Shown piece by piece: positions 1 to 6,321 of a stretch of DNA of 7,330 bases (positions are counted from its first letter, which is position 1; each line of letters opens with the position of its first letter). The notes under the pieces were generated by a model. That model worked only from the letters and a program-made list of their open reading frames with translations. It did no database searches and had not been told where the DNA came from. Source of the DNA: Citricoccus sp. WCRC_4. Its GTDB lineage: Bacteria > Actinomycetota > Actinomycetes > Actinomycetales > Micrococcaceae. The position numbers and the translations under genes are program-made. The stretch lies in NCBI GenBank assembly GCA_026645375.1, contig JAPFFX010000239.1, forward strand, positions 1 to 7,330, read 5' to 3'.

Positions 1-900
1 GATGGTCGTGGTCATCCGGTCGAGCACGTCCAGGTCGAGCTCGTCGGCCAGGGCGGTCCAGGCCCGCTGCCGCAGTGCCTGGGGTGCGTACACCGAGTTG
101 GCGCCGGTGAGGGTGACGCCGCGCAGGATGAAGGGTGCCACGGTGGTGGGCAGGTCCATGCCCTGGGCCAGCCCGCAGGCGGACACGGTCCCGCCGTAGT
201 TCGTCTGGGCCAGGACATTGGCCAGGGTGGTGCTGCCGGCGACGTCGATCGCCCCGGCCCAGCGCTGTTCCTGCAGGGGCTTGCCCACCTCGTCGGAGAG
301 CTCGTGACGGTCGAGGAGGTCGGCAGCGCCCAGGTCCCGCAGGTACTCGCCCTCCTCCTCGACCCGTCCGGTGGAGGCCACCACCCGGTAGCCGCGGCCG
401 GCCAGCAGGGACACCGCCACCGAGCCCACGCCGCCGGCCGCACCGGTGACGAGGATGTCCCCGGAGTCCGGGGTGAGGCCGGCCTCGGCCAGCTGCAGCA
501 CGGAGATCATGGCCGTGAACCCGGCGGTGCCGATGGCCGCGGCGCGCTCCGGGCTGAGGTCCCGGGGCAGCTCCACGAGGGCCGCGCCGCGGACCCGGGC
601 CCGGGTGGCGAAGCCGCCGTTGCGCGACTCTCCGATGCCGTCCCCGTTGAGCACCACGGTGTCCCCGGGGTCCCAGGCCGGATCGTCGGAGCGGGTGACC
701 GTGCCGACGATGTCGATGCCCGGGATGATCGGCCAGTTCTGCAGCACGCCCCGGCCGGTGCCGGTGATGGCCATGCCGTCCTTGTAGTTGTAGCTGGAGT
801 AGAGCACGTCCAGCTCCACGGGACCGCTGAGGATGCCCTCCTCGGCCGTCTCCTCCAGGCGCGCCTGCGCTCCCTGTGCCTCCACGATCACTGCCCGCAT
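1..900 (-). CDS. acuI: YhdH/AcuI-type acrylyl-CoA reductase (MDR oxidoreductase), 3' end cut by window
   Basis: Cytosolic medium-chain dehydrogenase/reductase of the YhdH/AcuI branch, whose characterised members reduce acrylyl-CoA to propionyl-CoA with NADPH, detoxifying an electrophilic thioester. The 300 visible residues align along their length with E. coli YhdH as I remember it (about 324 aa), so only some 25 C-terminal residues are missing. Visible landmarks: YSSYNYKDGMAITG near residues 34-47, PGIDIVGTV at 60-68, IGTAGFTAM near 123-131, the Rossmann glycine motif VTGAAGGVGS at 151-160, the WAGAID stretch near 214-219, and NYGGTVSACGLA near 233-244. Zinc-ligand residues typical of alcohol dehydrogenases are not evident, as expected for this zinc-independent branch. 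The ATG at 900 is preceded by AGGAAGGG with about 6 bases of spacing. The gene is divergent from the universal stress gene. The family call is secure; the physiological substrate is inferred. Confidence 0.9.
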   Translation of the reverse strand, partial: MRAVIVEAQGAQARLEETAEEGILSGPVELDVLYSSYNYKDGMAITGTGRGVLQNWPIIPGIDIVGTVTRSDDPAWDPGDTVVLNGDGIGESRNGGFATRARVRGAALVELPRDLSPERAAAIGTAGFTAMISVLQLAEAGLTPDSGDILVTGAAGGVGSVAVSLLAGRGYRVVASTGRVEEEGEYLRDLGAADLLDRHELSDEVGKPLQEQRWAGAIDVAGSTTLANVLAQTNYGGTVSACGLAQGMDLPTTVAPFILRGVTLTGANSVYAPQALRQRAWTALADELDLDVLDRMTTTI

Positions 901-917
901 GCCTCACCCTTCCTGCC

Positions 918-938
918 GGTGCCCCACGGTGGGGAACC
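918..938. promoter_or_regulatory. Palindrome in the acuI leader (possible operator or leader hairpin)
   Basis: A 21-bp near-perfect inverted repeat: GGTGCCCCAC at 918-927, a one-base centre, then GTGGGGAACC at 929-938, with 9 of 10 positions pairing. It lies just upstream of the ribosome binding site of the minus-strand oxidoreductase gene, so it could be a repressor operator or a hairpin in the 5' leader. No regulator family can be assigned from the sequence. Confidence 0.35.
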
Positions 939-1039
939 GCTCCCACGTCACGCTACGGGCCGGCGTCGTCATCCGTCAGCCCCGCCCGCCCCTCGGACCT
1001 TGTGCCGCCACCGAGCCGCTGCCTACGGTGGCCGCACTC

Positions 1040-1060
1040 CACGGGCCCTCCGGGCCCGTG
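1040..1060. promoter_or_regulatory. Perfect 9-bp-arm palindrome upstream of the universal stress gene
   Basis: CACGGGCCC at 1040-1048 and GGGCCCGTG at 1052-1060 form a perfect inverted repeat around the trinucleotide TCC. It lies 73 bp before the stress-protein start, between two divergent genes, where neither gene needs a terminator, so an operator or leader hairpin is more likely. The rest of the 901-1133 gap has a weak TTGACG at 1082-1087 but no convincing -10 partner. Confidence 0.35.
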
Positions 1061-1133
1061 TGCTGGGTCCGCGTGCTCCTGTTGACGTGGAGACGGTGGG
1101 CCAGCAGTGGAAACGACGCAGAAGGGGAACACC

Positions 1134-1565
1134 ATGGACGAGTCGAAGCCGGTGGTCGTCGGGGTCGACGGGTCGGACCAGTCGATCGAGGCCCTGCGCG
1201 AGGGCAGGGTCATGGCGGAGCTGATGAACGCCCCGCTGCTGGCCGTGGCGGCCTGGCAGTGGCCCGCGGCGAGCGGGGAGATCCCGGAACTGGTCGGCTA
1301 CGACCCCGAACAGGAGGCCCGGCAACGGCTCGACGGGACGCTCGGCGAGGCCTTCGGCGACGATCAGCCGGCATCGCTGGAGACCGTGGTGCAGAAGGGC
1401 CAGCCCGCCCAGGTGCTCACCGAACTGAGCAGGGGCGCGCGCATGCTGGTGGTCGGCAGCCGCGGGCGGGGCGGGTTCCGGGGCCTGCTGCTCGGCTCGG
1501 TCAGTTCCGCGGTCGGCGCGCACGCCGCCTGCCCCGTGCTGATCATGCACGGCAAGACTGAGTAG
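1134..1565 (+). CDS. Universal stress protein, single UspA domain, ATP-binding type
   Basis: Encodes 143 residues, the usual length of a single-domain UspA-family protein. The N-terminal strand and loop VVVGVDGSDQS (residues 7-17) includes the conserved Asp12 that contacts adenine nucleotides. Near the C-terminus, Gly108, Gly111, Gly121 and Ser122 fit the G-2x-G-9x-G-S/T signature of ATP-binding members exactly, and the final strand CPVLIMH is typical. Family members act in the cytosol in survival of starvation, hypoxia or oxidative stress; the ligand and role here are inferred. I chose the ATG at 1134 because AGAAGGGG sits about 7 bases upstream. A GTG at 1107 in frame would add nine residues but has no better ribosome binding site. 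The gene is divergent from the oxidoreductase gene and convergent with PEP synthase. Confidence 0.93.
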   Translation: MDESKPVVVGVDGSDQSIEALREGRVMAELMNAPLLAVAAWQWPAASGEIPELVGYDPEQEARQRLDGTLGEAFGDDQPASLETVVQKGQPAQVLTELSRGARMLVVGSRGRGGFRGLLLGSVSSAVGAHAACPVLIMHGKTE

Positions 1566-1578
1566 GGCCCCTCCCTGC

Positions 1579-1597
1579 CGGTCCGGGATGCGGACCG
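1579..1597 (+). terminator. Stem-loop after the universal stress gene
   Basis: CGGTCCG (1579-1585) and CGGACCG (1591-1597) form a perfect 7-bp stem with a 5-base loop, starting 13 bases after the stop codon. No T-run follows, which is common for actinobacterial hairpin terminators, so function is plausible but not proven. The rest of the 140-bp convergent gap (1566-1705) also holds GTCCCC/GGGGAC (1640-1645 and 1661-1666), a weaker candidate that could end the PEP synthase transcript on the other strand. Confidence 0.4.
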
Positions 1598-1705
1598 TGG
1601 CCTGGGTGCAGCGTGCCGTGGCGTTGATCGGTGGATCGGGTCCCCTCCTGGCTCCGTCACGGGGACACTGTCAGCCGATCATGGCCACGGGCGGCGCCGC
1701 GGGCG

Positions 1706-4114
1706 TCAGCCGTGCCCCACGTGCCCGCCGGTCTCGGCCGCTCGCTCTGCCTCGGCGATGACCGGGATCGTGCGCAGGACGGAGTCCGGGTTCAGGGACA
1801 TCGAGTCGATGCCGGCCTCCACCAGGAACTCCGCGAAGTCCGCGTGGTTGCTCGGACCCTGCCCGCACAGGCCCACCGTGATGCCCGCGGCCTGTGCCCG
1901 CCGGATGACGTCCGCGATCATCGACTCCACCGCCGGATCGCGCTCGTCGAACTGCCGGGCCAGGATCTCCGAGTCACGGTCCACCCCGAGCACCAGTTGC
2001 GTCAGGTCGTTGGAGCCGATCGAGAAACCGTCGAAGCGGCGGGCGAACTCCTCGGCGAGCACCACGTTGGAGGGCACCTCGCACATCATGTAGACCAGCA
2101 ACCCGTCCTGGCCGCGGACCAGCCCGTTCGCGGCCATCGCCGCCAGCACCCGGTCCGCCTCGGGCACCGTCCGGCAGAAGGGGACCATGACGGCGAGGTT
2201 CGTGAAGCCCAGCCGTTCCCGCACCCGCCGCAGGGCGCGGCACTCGAGCTCGAAGCCCTCCCGGTACCGGTCGTCGTCGTACCTCGAGGCGCCGCGGAAG
2301 CCGAGCATGGGATTCTCCTCGGCCGGCTCGAAGGCCCGCCCGCCCAGCAGGTGCGCGTACTCGTTGGTCTTGAAGTCACTCAGCCGCACGATCACCGGAC
2401 GGGGATGGTAGGGCGCGCACAGCTTCCCCAGCCCGGTGGCCAGCCGGTCGACGAAGTACTCGCGCGGGTCGTCATACCCCCTCGTCAGCGCGCGGATCCG
2501 CTCGGCGTCCTCGGCGGAGTCCACGCGCTCGGGGTGGACCAGGGCCATGGGGTGGATGCGGATGGCCTCGGTGATGATGAACTCCATCCGGGCCAGCCCC
2601 ACCCCGTCCACGGGCAGCCGCCACCACCGGAAGGCCGCTACCGGGCTGGCCACGTTGACCATCACCTTCGTGCGGGTGCGCGGCAACCGCTCCAGGTCGA
2701 CCTCCTCGGTGCGCCACCGCAACCGCCCCGCGTAGACGTGCCCCACCTCGCCCTCGGCGCAGGACAGGGTCACCAGCCCGCCGTCGGTCAGGTCCCGGGT
2801 GGCGGAGCCGGTCCCGACGACGGCCGGCACCCCGAGCTCCCGGCTCACGATGGCCGCGTGGCTGGTGGGTCCGCCGTGGTCGGTGATGATCCCGGCGGCC
2901 CGCTTCATCACCGGCCCCCAGTCCGGGTCGGTCATCTCGGCCACGAGGATGGCCCCGTCCCGGAAGCGGCCGATGTCCGCCGCGCTCCGGATCACGCACA
3001 CCTCACCGGCGACGATCGCGTCCCCGATGGCCGCCCCCGTGGCCAGGGCGCGTCCCGACTCCTCGAGGTGGTGCACCGTGAACCGGGTGGCGCTGCGCCG
3101 GGCCTGGACGGTCTCCGGACGGGCCTGGACGATGAACAGCTCACCGGTGGGACCGTCCTTGGCCCACTCCAGGTCCATGGGGGCGCCGTAGTGACGTTCC
3201 ACCGCCGCCGCCCAGCGGGCCAGCCGCAGCACCTCCGCGTCCGTGAGCACCAGCGCCCGGCGTTCCTCCGGCGAGGTCTCCACCAGGGCGGTCGGCGAGC
3301 CGGCGTGCTGCCCGTAGACCAGCTTGACCTCCTTGCCCCCCGCCGTGCGCTCGAGCACCGGCACGAGCCGGTCGTCATCGAGGAAGGGCTTGAACACCAC
3401 GTACTTGTCCGGGTCCACGGTGCCCTGGACCACCGTCTCGCCCAGTCCCCAGGTCGCGCTGATGACGACGGCGTCCGGGAAGCCGGACTCCGTGTCCAGG
3501 GTGAACATCACCCCCGAGGACCCGGAGGCGGAGTCCACCATCAGCTGCACGCCCACGGACAGCGCCACCTGCAGGTCGTCGAAGCCCTTCAGGGCCCGGT
3601 AGCTGATGGCGCGGTCCGTGAACAGGGAGGCGAAGCAGCGGCGGCAGGCGTCCAGGAGCCCGTCCACCCCGCACACGTTGAGGAAGGTCTCCTGCTGGCC
3701 GGCGAAGCTGGCCTCGGGCAGGTCCTCCGCGGTGGCGCTGCTGCGCACGGCCACCGCCGGGTCTGTGATGCCGGTGCGCCGCGCCAGTTCGGCATAGGCC
3801 GCCGCCACCGCGTCCACGAGCGACGGCGGGAAGGGCGCGTCCAGGAACAGGCGGCGGATGCGCTCGCCGACCTCGCGGAGCGGCAACCCGCCACCGCGGC
3901 CACGGTCCAGCAGCTCCCGGATGCGGGGCTCCAGGCCGTTGGCCTGGACGACCTCCCGGTAGGCCTCGGCGGTGAGCGCGAAACCCCCGGGGACCTGGAC
4001 CCCCTCGGCGGACAGGGCCCGGATCATCTCGCCGAGGGAGGCGTTCTTGCCGCCCACCCGGGGAAGGTCCTCCAGGCCGGCGGTCTCCAGCCAGAGGATG
4101 TGCTGCCGATCCAT
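1706..4114 (-). CDS. ppsA: Phosphoenolpyruvate synthase (pyruvate, water dikinase)
   Basis: Cytosolic gluconeogenic enzyme converting pyruvate, ATP and water to phosphoenolpyruvate, AMP and phosphate. The 802 residues match the family's usual ~790 and follow E. coli PpsA throughout. The N-terminal ATP-grasp domain shows RVGGKNASLGEM (19-30), VRSSATAEDLPEASFAGQQE (123-142) and MDLEWAKDG (313-321), with LFIVQARPET near 326-335. The swivelling domain has GGPTSHAAIVSRELG (414-428), where His419 is the phospho-carrier and Thr417 matches the threonine phosphorylated by the PSRP regulator in E. coli. The C-terminal TIM barrel has RLSDFKTNEY (577-586), NPMLGFRG (601-608), FSIGSNDLTQL (697-707) and the catalytic-acid motif GLCGQGPS with Cys750. 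I placed the start at ATG 4114 because GGAGG lies 5 bases upstream and homology begins there; the frame stays open further upstream but looks non-coding. No PSRP gene is in the window. Confidence 0.97.
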   Translation of the reverse strand: MDRQHILWLETAGLEDLPRVGGKNASLGEMIRALSAEGVQVPGGFALTAEAYREVVQANGLEPRIRELLDRGRGGGLPLREVGERIRRLFLDAPFPPSLVDAVAAAYAELARRTGITDPAVAVRSSATAEDLPEASFAGQQETFLNVCGVDGLLDACRRCFASLFTDRAISYRALKGFDDLQVALSVGVQLMVDSASGSSGVMFTLDTESGFPDAVVISATWGLGETVVQGTVDPDKYVVFKPFLDDDRLVPVLERTAGGKEVKLVYGQHAGSPTALVETSPEERRALVLTDAEVLRLARWAAAVERHYGAPMDLEWAKDGPTGELFIVQARPETVQARRSATRFTVHHLEESGRALATGAAIGDAIVAGEVCVIRSAADIGRFRDGAILVAEMTDPDWGPVMKRAAGIITDHGGPTSHAAIVSRELGVPAVVGTGSATRDLTDGGLVTLSCAEGEVGHVYAGRLRWRTEEVDLERLPRTRTKVMVNVASPVAAFRWWRLPVDGVGLARMEFIITEAIRIHPMALVHPERVDSAEDAERIRALTRGYDDPREYFVDRLATGLGKLCAPYHPRPVIVRLSDFKTNEYAHLLGGRAFEPAEENPMLGFRGASRYDDDRYREGFELECRALRRVRERLGFTNLAVMVPFCRTVPEADRVLAAMAANGLVRGQDGLLVYMMCEVPSNVVLAEEFARRFDGFSIGSNDLTQLVLGVDRDSEILARQFDERDPAVESMIADVIRRAQAAGITVGLCGQGPSNHADFAEFLVEAGIDSMSLNPDSVLRTIPVIAEAERAAETGGHVGHG

Positions 4115-4148
4115 GTGCGCCTCCGCGGTACGGTCCCTGGTGGCAGAC

Positions 4149-4154
4149 AGGGTA
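4149..4154 (-). promoter_or_regulatory. Possible -10 element of ppsA
   Basis: On the minus strand TACCCT fits the actinobacterial TAnnnT -10 pattern and would place transcription start near 4142, giving a leader of about 27 bases containing the GGAGG ribosome site. No good -35 is visible; the small inverted repeat GGAC-AG-GTCC (4174-4183) lies where a -35 would fall. Confidence 0.3.
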
Positions 4155-4191
4155 GGCCAGCGGCTCACCGCGTGGACAGGTCCGGCCGGCC

Positions 4192-4295
4192 TGCGCCGCA
4201 CCCCTGGGCGCCTCCGCGGACCGACATCCCTGGGCTCCCGCCCGAACCGGCATCCCTGAGGGCCCGCCCGGACCGGCGCCCCGACGGGACGCCAG
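4192..4295. repeat. 26-bp imperfect direct repeats with DevR/DosR-box-like cores, upstream of ppsA
   Basis: Four units in exact 26-bp register: 4192-4217, 4218-4243, 4244-4269 and 4270-4295. By my count units two and three share 21 of 26 bases, while the outer units share about 15-16 with their neighbour. On the minus strand the three right-hand units contain GGGATGTCGGTCCG (4230-4217), GGGATGCCGGTTCG (4256-4243) and GGGGCGCCGGTCCG (4282-4269). These resemble the GGGAC-N4-GTCCC core of DevR/DosR-type response regulator sites, matching 7-8 of 10 positions. They lie roughly 100-170 bp upstream of the ppsA start and immediately upstream of the lipoprotein gene, so either gene could be the target. 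The repeat is directly visible; the regulator is a guess. Confidence 0.5.
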
Positions 4296-4321
4296 CACTT
4301 CCCCCGTCCGCCGGGCTGGCC

Positions 4322-4327
4322 CACAAT
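4322..4327 (+). promoter_or_regulatory. Possible -10 element of a leaderless lipoprotein transcript
   Basis: CACAAT ends 6 bases before the lipoprotein ATG, so transcription would begin at or beside the start codon. This fits the lack of any ribosome binding site before that ATG and the frequency of leaderless mRNAs in actinobacteria. No clear -35 is seen. Confidence 0.3.
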
Positions 4328-4333
4328 GACCGC

Positions 4334-5341
4334 ATGAGCCGGGGAGGATGGATCGTCGCGGCCTTGGTGATCGCACTCACGGGCTGCGAGGCGGGGGAGC
4401 CGGATACCGGGCCAGGGACCGATCCGCCGCCCGAGTCCCGTGCGCCGATCGCCGATCCCGGGGACGCCCCCGGGCCCGGGCTCGGCATCCCCACGTCAGA
4501 AGGCACCGACCGAGGATCCGGGCAGGCCGCCGGCACTCGGGCCCCGCACGTTCACCAGACCGCCCAGGGGACCTGTGACGACCTCGGGGCGGCGCAGGCG
4601 CTGCGGTTGTCGACCACCGATCCCGCGGCAACCGGGATCCTGGACCAGTGGGACGCGTGCCTGCGCACGGACACGACGCCCGCCTACACGTGGCTCCGCA
4701 ACCGCACCGGCGCGGTGTGGATCCTGCGCACCACGCCCTGGGACGTCGTGCAGGAGCACCGCCCCGGGCGCACCCGCCTGGGGACCCTCCAGTCCGGGGT
4801 GATGCACCGGGCGGCCCAGGAACGGGGCAAGGCGTCCAACGCCTCGGCCTTCATCCTCCCCGGGGAGTCGATCTGGATCGCCGCCGAACCGGGCACGGTC
4901 ACCGCCCAGGTGGGCCTGCCACTGACCGTGGCGTGGGCCGGCGCGGGAGAGATCCTCGCCCGGCTCGACGACCACGGTCAGGGGCTGCTGACCGACGCGA
5001 TCGACCGGCGGGAGTCCGGACCCAGCACGGCCGTCGCCTGTGTCCTCGCGCTCCACGACTCCGCCCTGCGCAGGACGGACCTGTACACGGCCGACCTGCA
5101 GGACGTGCTCCGCGACGGCTTCGAGGACATCCTCGCGGACGAGGAGTGCGCCGAGCCGGCGCGCGAGACCATCATGGGCCGCCGGGGCCGGACCGTCTCG
5201 GTCCTGGACGACGTCCTCGAGGTGATCCCGGGCTCGGCGAGCACCCTGGAACAGATCAGCAGTGAGCTCGAGCCCTACCGGCGGGTCTACGGGACCATCG
5301 CCCTGGAACCGGTCACTCCCGCCGGCGGGGAGTCACGCTGA
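4334..5341 (+). CDS. Unrecognised secreted lipoprotein
   Basis: Encodes 335 residues that I do not recognise as a named family. The N-terminus is a lipoprotein signal: Arg3, a hydrophobic run at residues 6-16 and the lipobox Leu15-Thr16-Gly17-Cys18, so the mature protein should be anchored by Cys18 to the outer face of the membrane. Residues 19-75 are a Pro/Gly/Asp/Thr-rich, probably disordered tether. The folded part (about 80-325) has four cysteines, 81, 109, 236 and 272, which could form two disulfides, and Trp-rich stretches around 106-136 and 181-201. The later half is acidic and probably helical. There is no transmembrane segment beyond the signal and no visible catalytic motif. ATG 4334 is the only start giving a proper signal peptide; no Shine-Dalgarno precedes it. 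The gene is divergent from ppsA and overlaps the end of the convergent permease gene by 9 bp. Confidence 0.8.
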   Translation: MSRGGWIVAALVIALTGCEAGEPDTGPGTDPPPESRAPIADPGDAPGPGLGIPTSEGTDRGSGQAAGTRAPHVHQTAQGTCDDLGAAQALRLSTTDPAATGILDQWDACLRTDTTPAYTWLRNRTGAVWILRTTPWDVVQEHRPGRTRLGTLQSGVMHRAAQERGKASNASAFILPGESIWIAAEPGTVTAQVGLPLTVAWAGAGEILARLDDHGQGLLTDAIDRRESGPSTAVACVLALHDSALRRTDLYTADLQDVLRDGFEDILADEECAEPARETIMGRRGRTVSVLDDVLEVIPGSASTLEQISSELEPYRRVYGTIALEPVTPAGGESR

Positions 5342-5351
5342 CTGGGGTTCC
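5305..5351. terminator. Nested inverted repeat across the convergent gene ends (possible bidirectional terminator)
   Basis: Outer arms GGAACC (5305-5310) and GGTTCC (5346-5351), middle arms GTCA (5312-5315) and TGAC (5339-5342), and an inner stem CTCCC (5316-5320) with GGGAG (5328-5332), with small unpaired interruptions. It covers both stop codons of the overlapping lipoprotein and permease genes. With no intergenic space, this is the only place a terminator for both could be. There is no T-run on either strand, so the role is inferred. Confidence 0.4.
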
Positions 5352-6226
5352 GTGACCGACTCGTGCTGCTGGCGGCGGTGCAGCGGGCAGGAGGGGATGG
5401 CGTAGCGGCACAGCAGGACCGCGGCCACCACGCCGGAGCCCAGGACGCCGACGATGATTCCTGCTGGGGCGGGCAGTTCCTGGACCAGGACGAAGACGCC
5501 CATGGCCAGCACGAAGAAGCCGAAGCCCTCGCGCAGGGCGTTCTCGGGGATGATCCCGGTCAGCTTCGCACCGATCAGGGAGCCGACGATCGCGGCGGCG
5601 GTCACCCCGGCCACGAGCCCCCAGTCGAGCTGGACGCTCGTGAGGTAGCCGCCCAGGCCCGCGAAGGACTTCATGGCGATGACCACCAGGGACGTCCCGA
5701 CGGCGGCCGGCATGGACAGCCCGCCCAGCAGCACCAGCGCGGGCACCACCAGGAAGCCGCCACCGGCACCGACGAGCCCGGTGACCAGGCCGACCACCAG
5801 GCCCTCGAGGATGACCTTGACGACGGGCAGCCTCTTCGCCTCGTCCCCGCCGGCGGCGGGCTTCTTCCGGCCCCGGATCATGGCAGCCGCGGTGGCGACC
5901 ATCATCAGGGCGAAGGCGATCATCAGCAGGGTGCCGGGGATGTGGCCGCCCAGCAGCCCGCCGCCGAAGGCACCCACCATGCTCGCCGCCCCGAAGACGA
6001 GGCCGGTCCGCCACTTCACCCTCCCCTTGCGGGCATGGGAGATGACGCTGACGAGCGAGGTGGTACCCACCACGAACAGCGAGGCGGCGATCGCCTCCTT
6101 GGCGGGAAGCCCCGTCACGTAGGTGAGGATCGGGACGGTGAGGATGGACCCCCCGCCGCCCAGCAGGCCGAGGGAGACCCCGATCAGCACCGAGAGCGCG
6201 AGGGTGACGATGAGCGTGACGGTCAT
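5333..6226 (-). CDS. TauE/SafE (TSUP) family permease, probable sulfur-anion exporter
   Basis: A 297-residue polytopic inner-membrane protein. The TSUP family's internal duplication is clear: GVSLGLLGGGGSILTVPIL at residues 16-34 and GLVTGLVGAGGGFLVVPAL at 146-164 are the two copies of the signature. Roughly eight or nine hydrophobic segments are visible, with a charged cytoplasmic-type loop (RGRKKPAAGGDEAKR) around 118-132. Characterised relatives move sulfite, sulfoacetate or other organosulfur anions, or take part in sulfur-compound uptake. The neighbouring rhodanese and CstR-like repressor favour export of sulfite, thiosulfate or a related anion here, but the substrate is not readable from sequence. 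The C-terminus adds a hydrophobic segment (255-273) and a polar tail with Cys273 and Cys280. The ATG at 6226 has AAGGA 6 bases upstream. The gene lies downstream of the rhodanese gene in the same direction, with a hairpin between them. Confidence 0.9.
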   Translation of the reverse strand: MTVTLIVTLALSVLIGVSLGLLGGGGSILTVPILTYVTGLPAKEAIAASLFVVGTTSLVSVISHARKGRVKWRTGLVFGAASMVGAFGGGLLGGHIPGTLLMIAFALMMVATAAAMIRGRKKPAAGGDEAKRLPVVKVILEGLVVGLVTGLVGAGGGFLVVPALVLLGGLSMPAAVGTSLVVIAMKSFAGLGGYLTSVQLDWGLVAGVTAAAIVGSLIGAKLTGIIPENALREGFGFFVLAMGVFVLVQELPAPAGIIVGVLGSGVVAAVLLCRYAIPSCPLHRRQQHESVTEPQSA

Positions 6227-6272
6227 GGATGGTCCTTGGGAGTAGGCCGGGCGGGGCTGGGGGGAAGAGGGG

Positions 6273-6312
6273 GCCCGACGGCGGCGCGGAGGGGGGTGCG
6301 CCGCCGTCGGGC
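6273..6312 (-). terminator. Strong 15-bp-stem hairpin between rhodanese and permease genes
   Basis: GCCCGACGGCGGCGC (6273-6287) and GCGCCGCCGTCGGGC (6298-6312) are perfect inverted repeats around a 10-base loop. On the transcribed minus strand the hairpin begins 9 bases after the rhodanese stop and ends about 46 bases before the permease start. No U-run follows; the downstream RNA is C-rich. It may be a partial terminator or an RNA-stabilising processing element that gives more rhodanese than permease product. Confidence 0.65.
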
Positions 6313-6321
6313 GGTCTTCGG

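Noticed and set aside
304..1224. Plus-strand open frame opposite the oxidoreductase gene
   Set aside because: It is antisense to a gene with full YhdH/AcuI similarity and crosses the divergent promoter region without any family signature.
4192..4295. CRISPR-like array
   Set aside because: Units are contiguous with no spacers, diverged, and there are no cas genes; a regulatory or degenerate tandem repeat fits better.
4115..4324. N-terminal extension of PEP synthase by up to 70 codons
   Set aside because: Family homology begins at residue 1 of the ATG 4114 start, which has a GGAGG site. The upstream translation is Arg/Pro/Gly-rich and covers the repeat array and promoter region.
1631..4333. 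Long plus-strand open frame running into the lipoprotein gene, suggesting a giant >1200-residue protein
   Set aside because: It is antisense to ppsA, rich in His, Arg, Pro and Gly as expected for a shadow frame of high-GC DNA, and has no recognisable domain. Only the part from 4334 has a proper start, signal peptide and protein-like composition.
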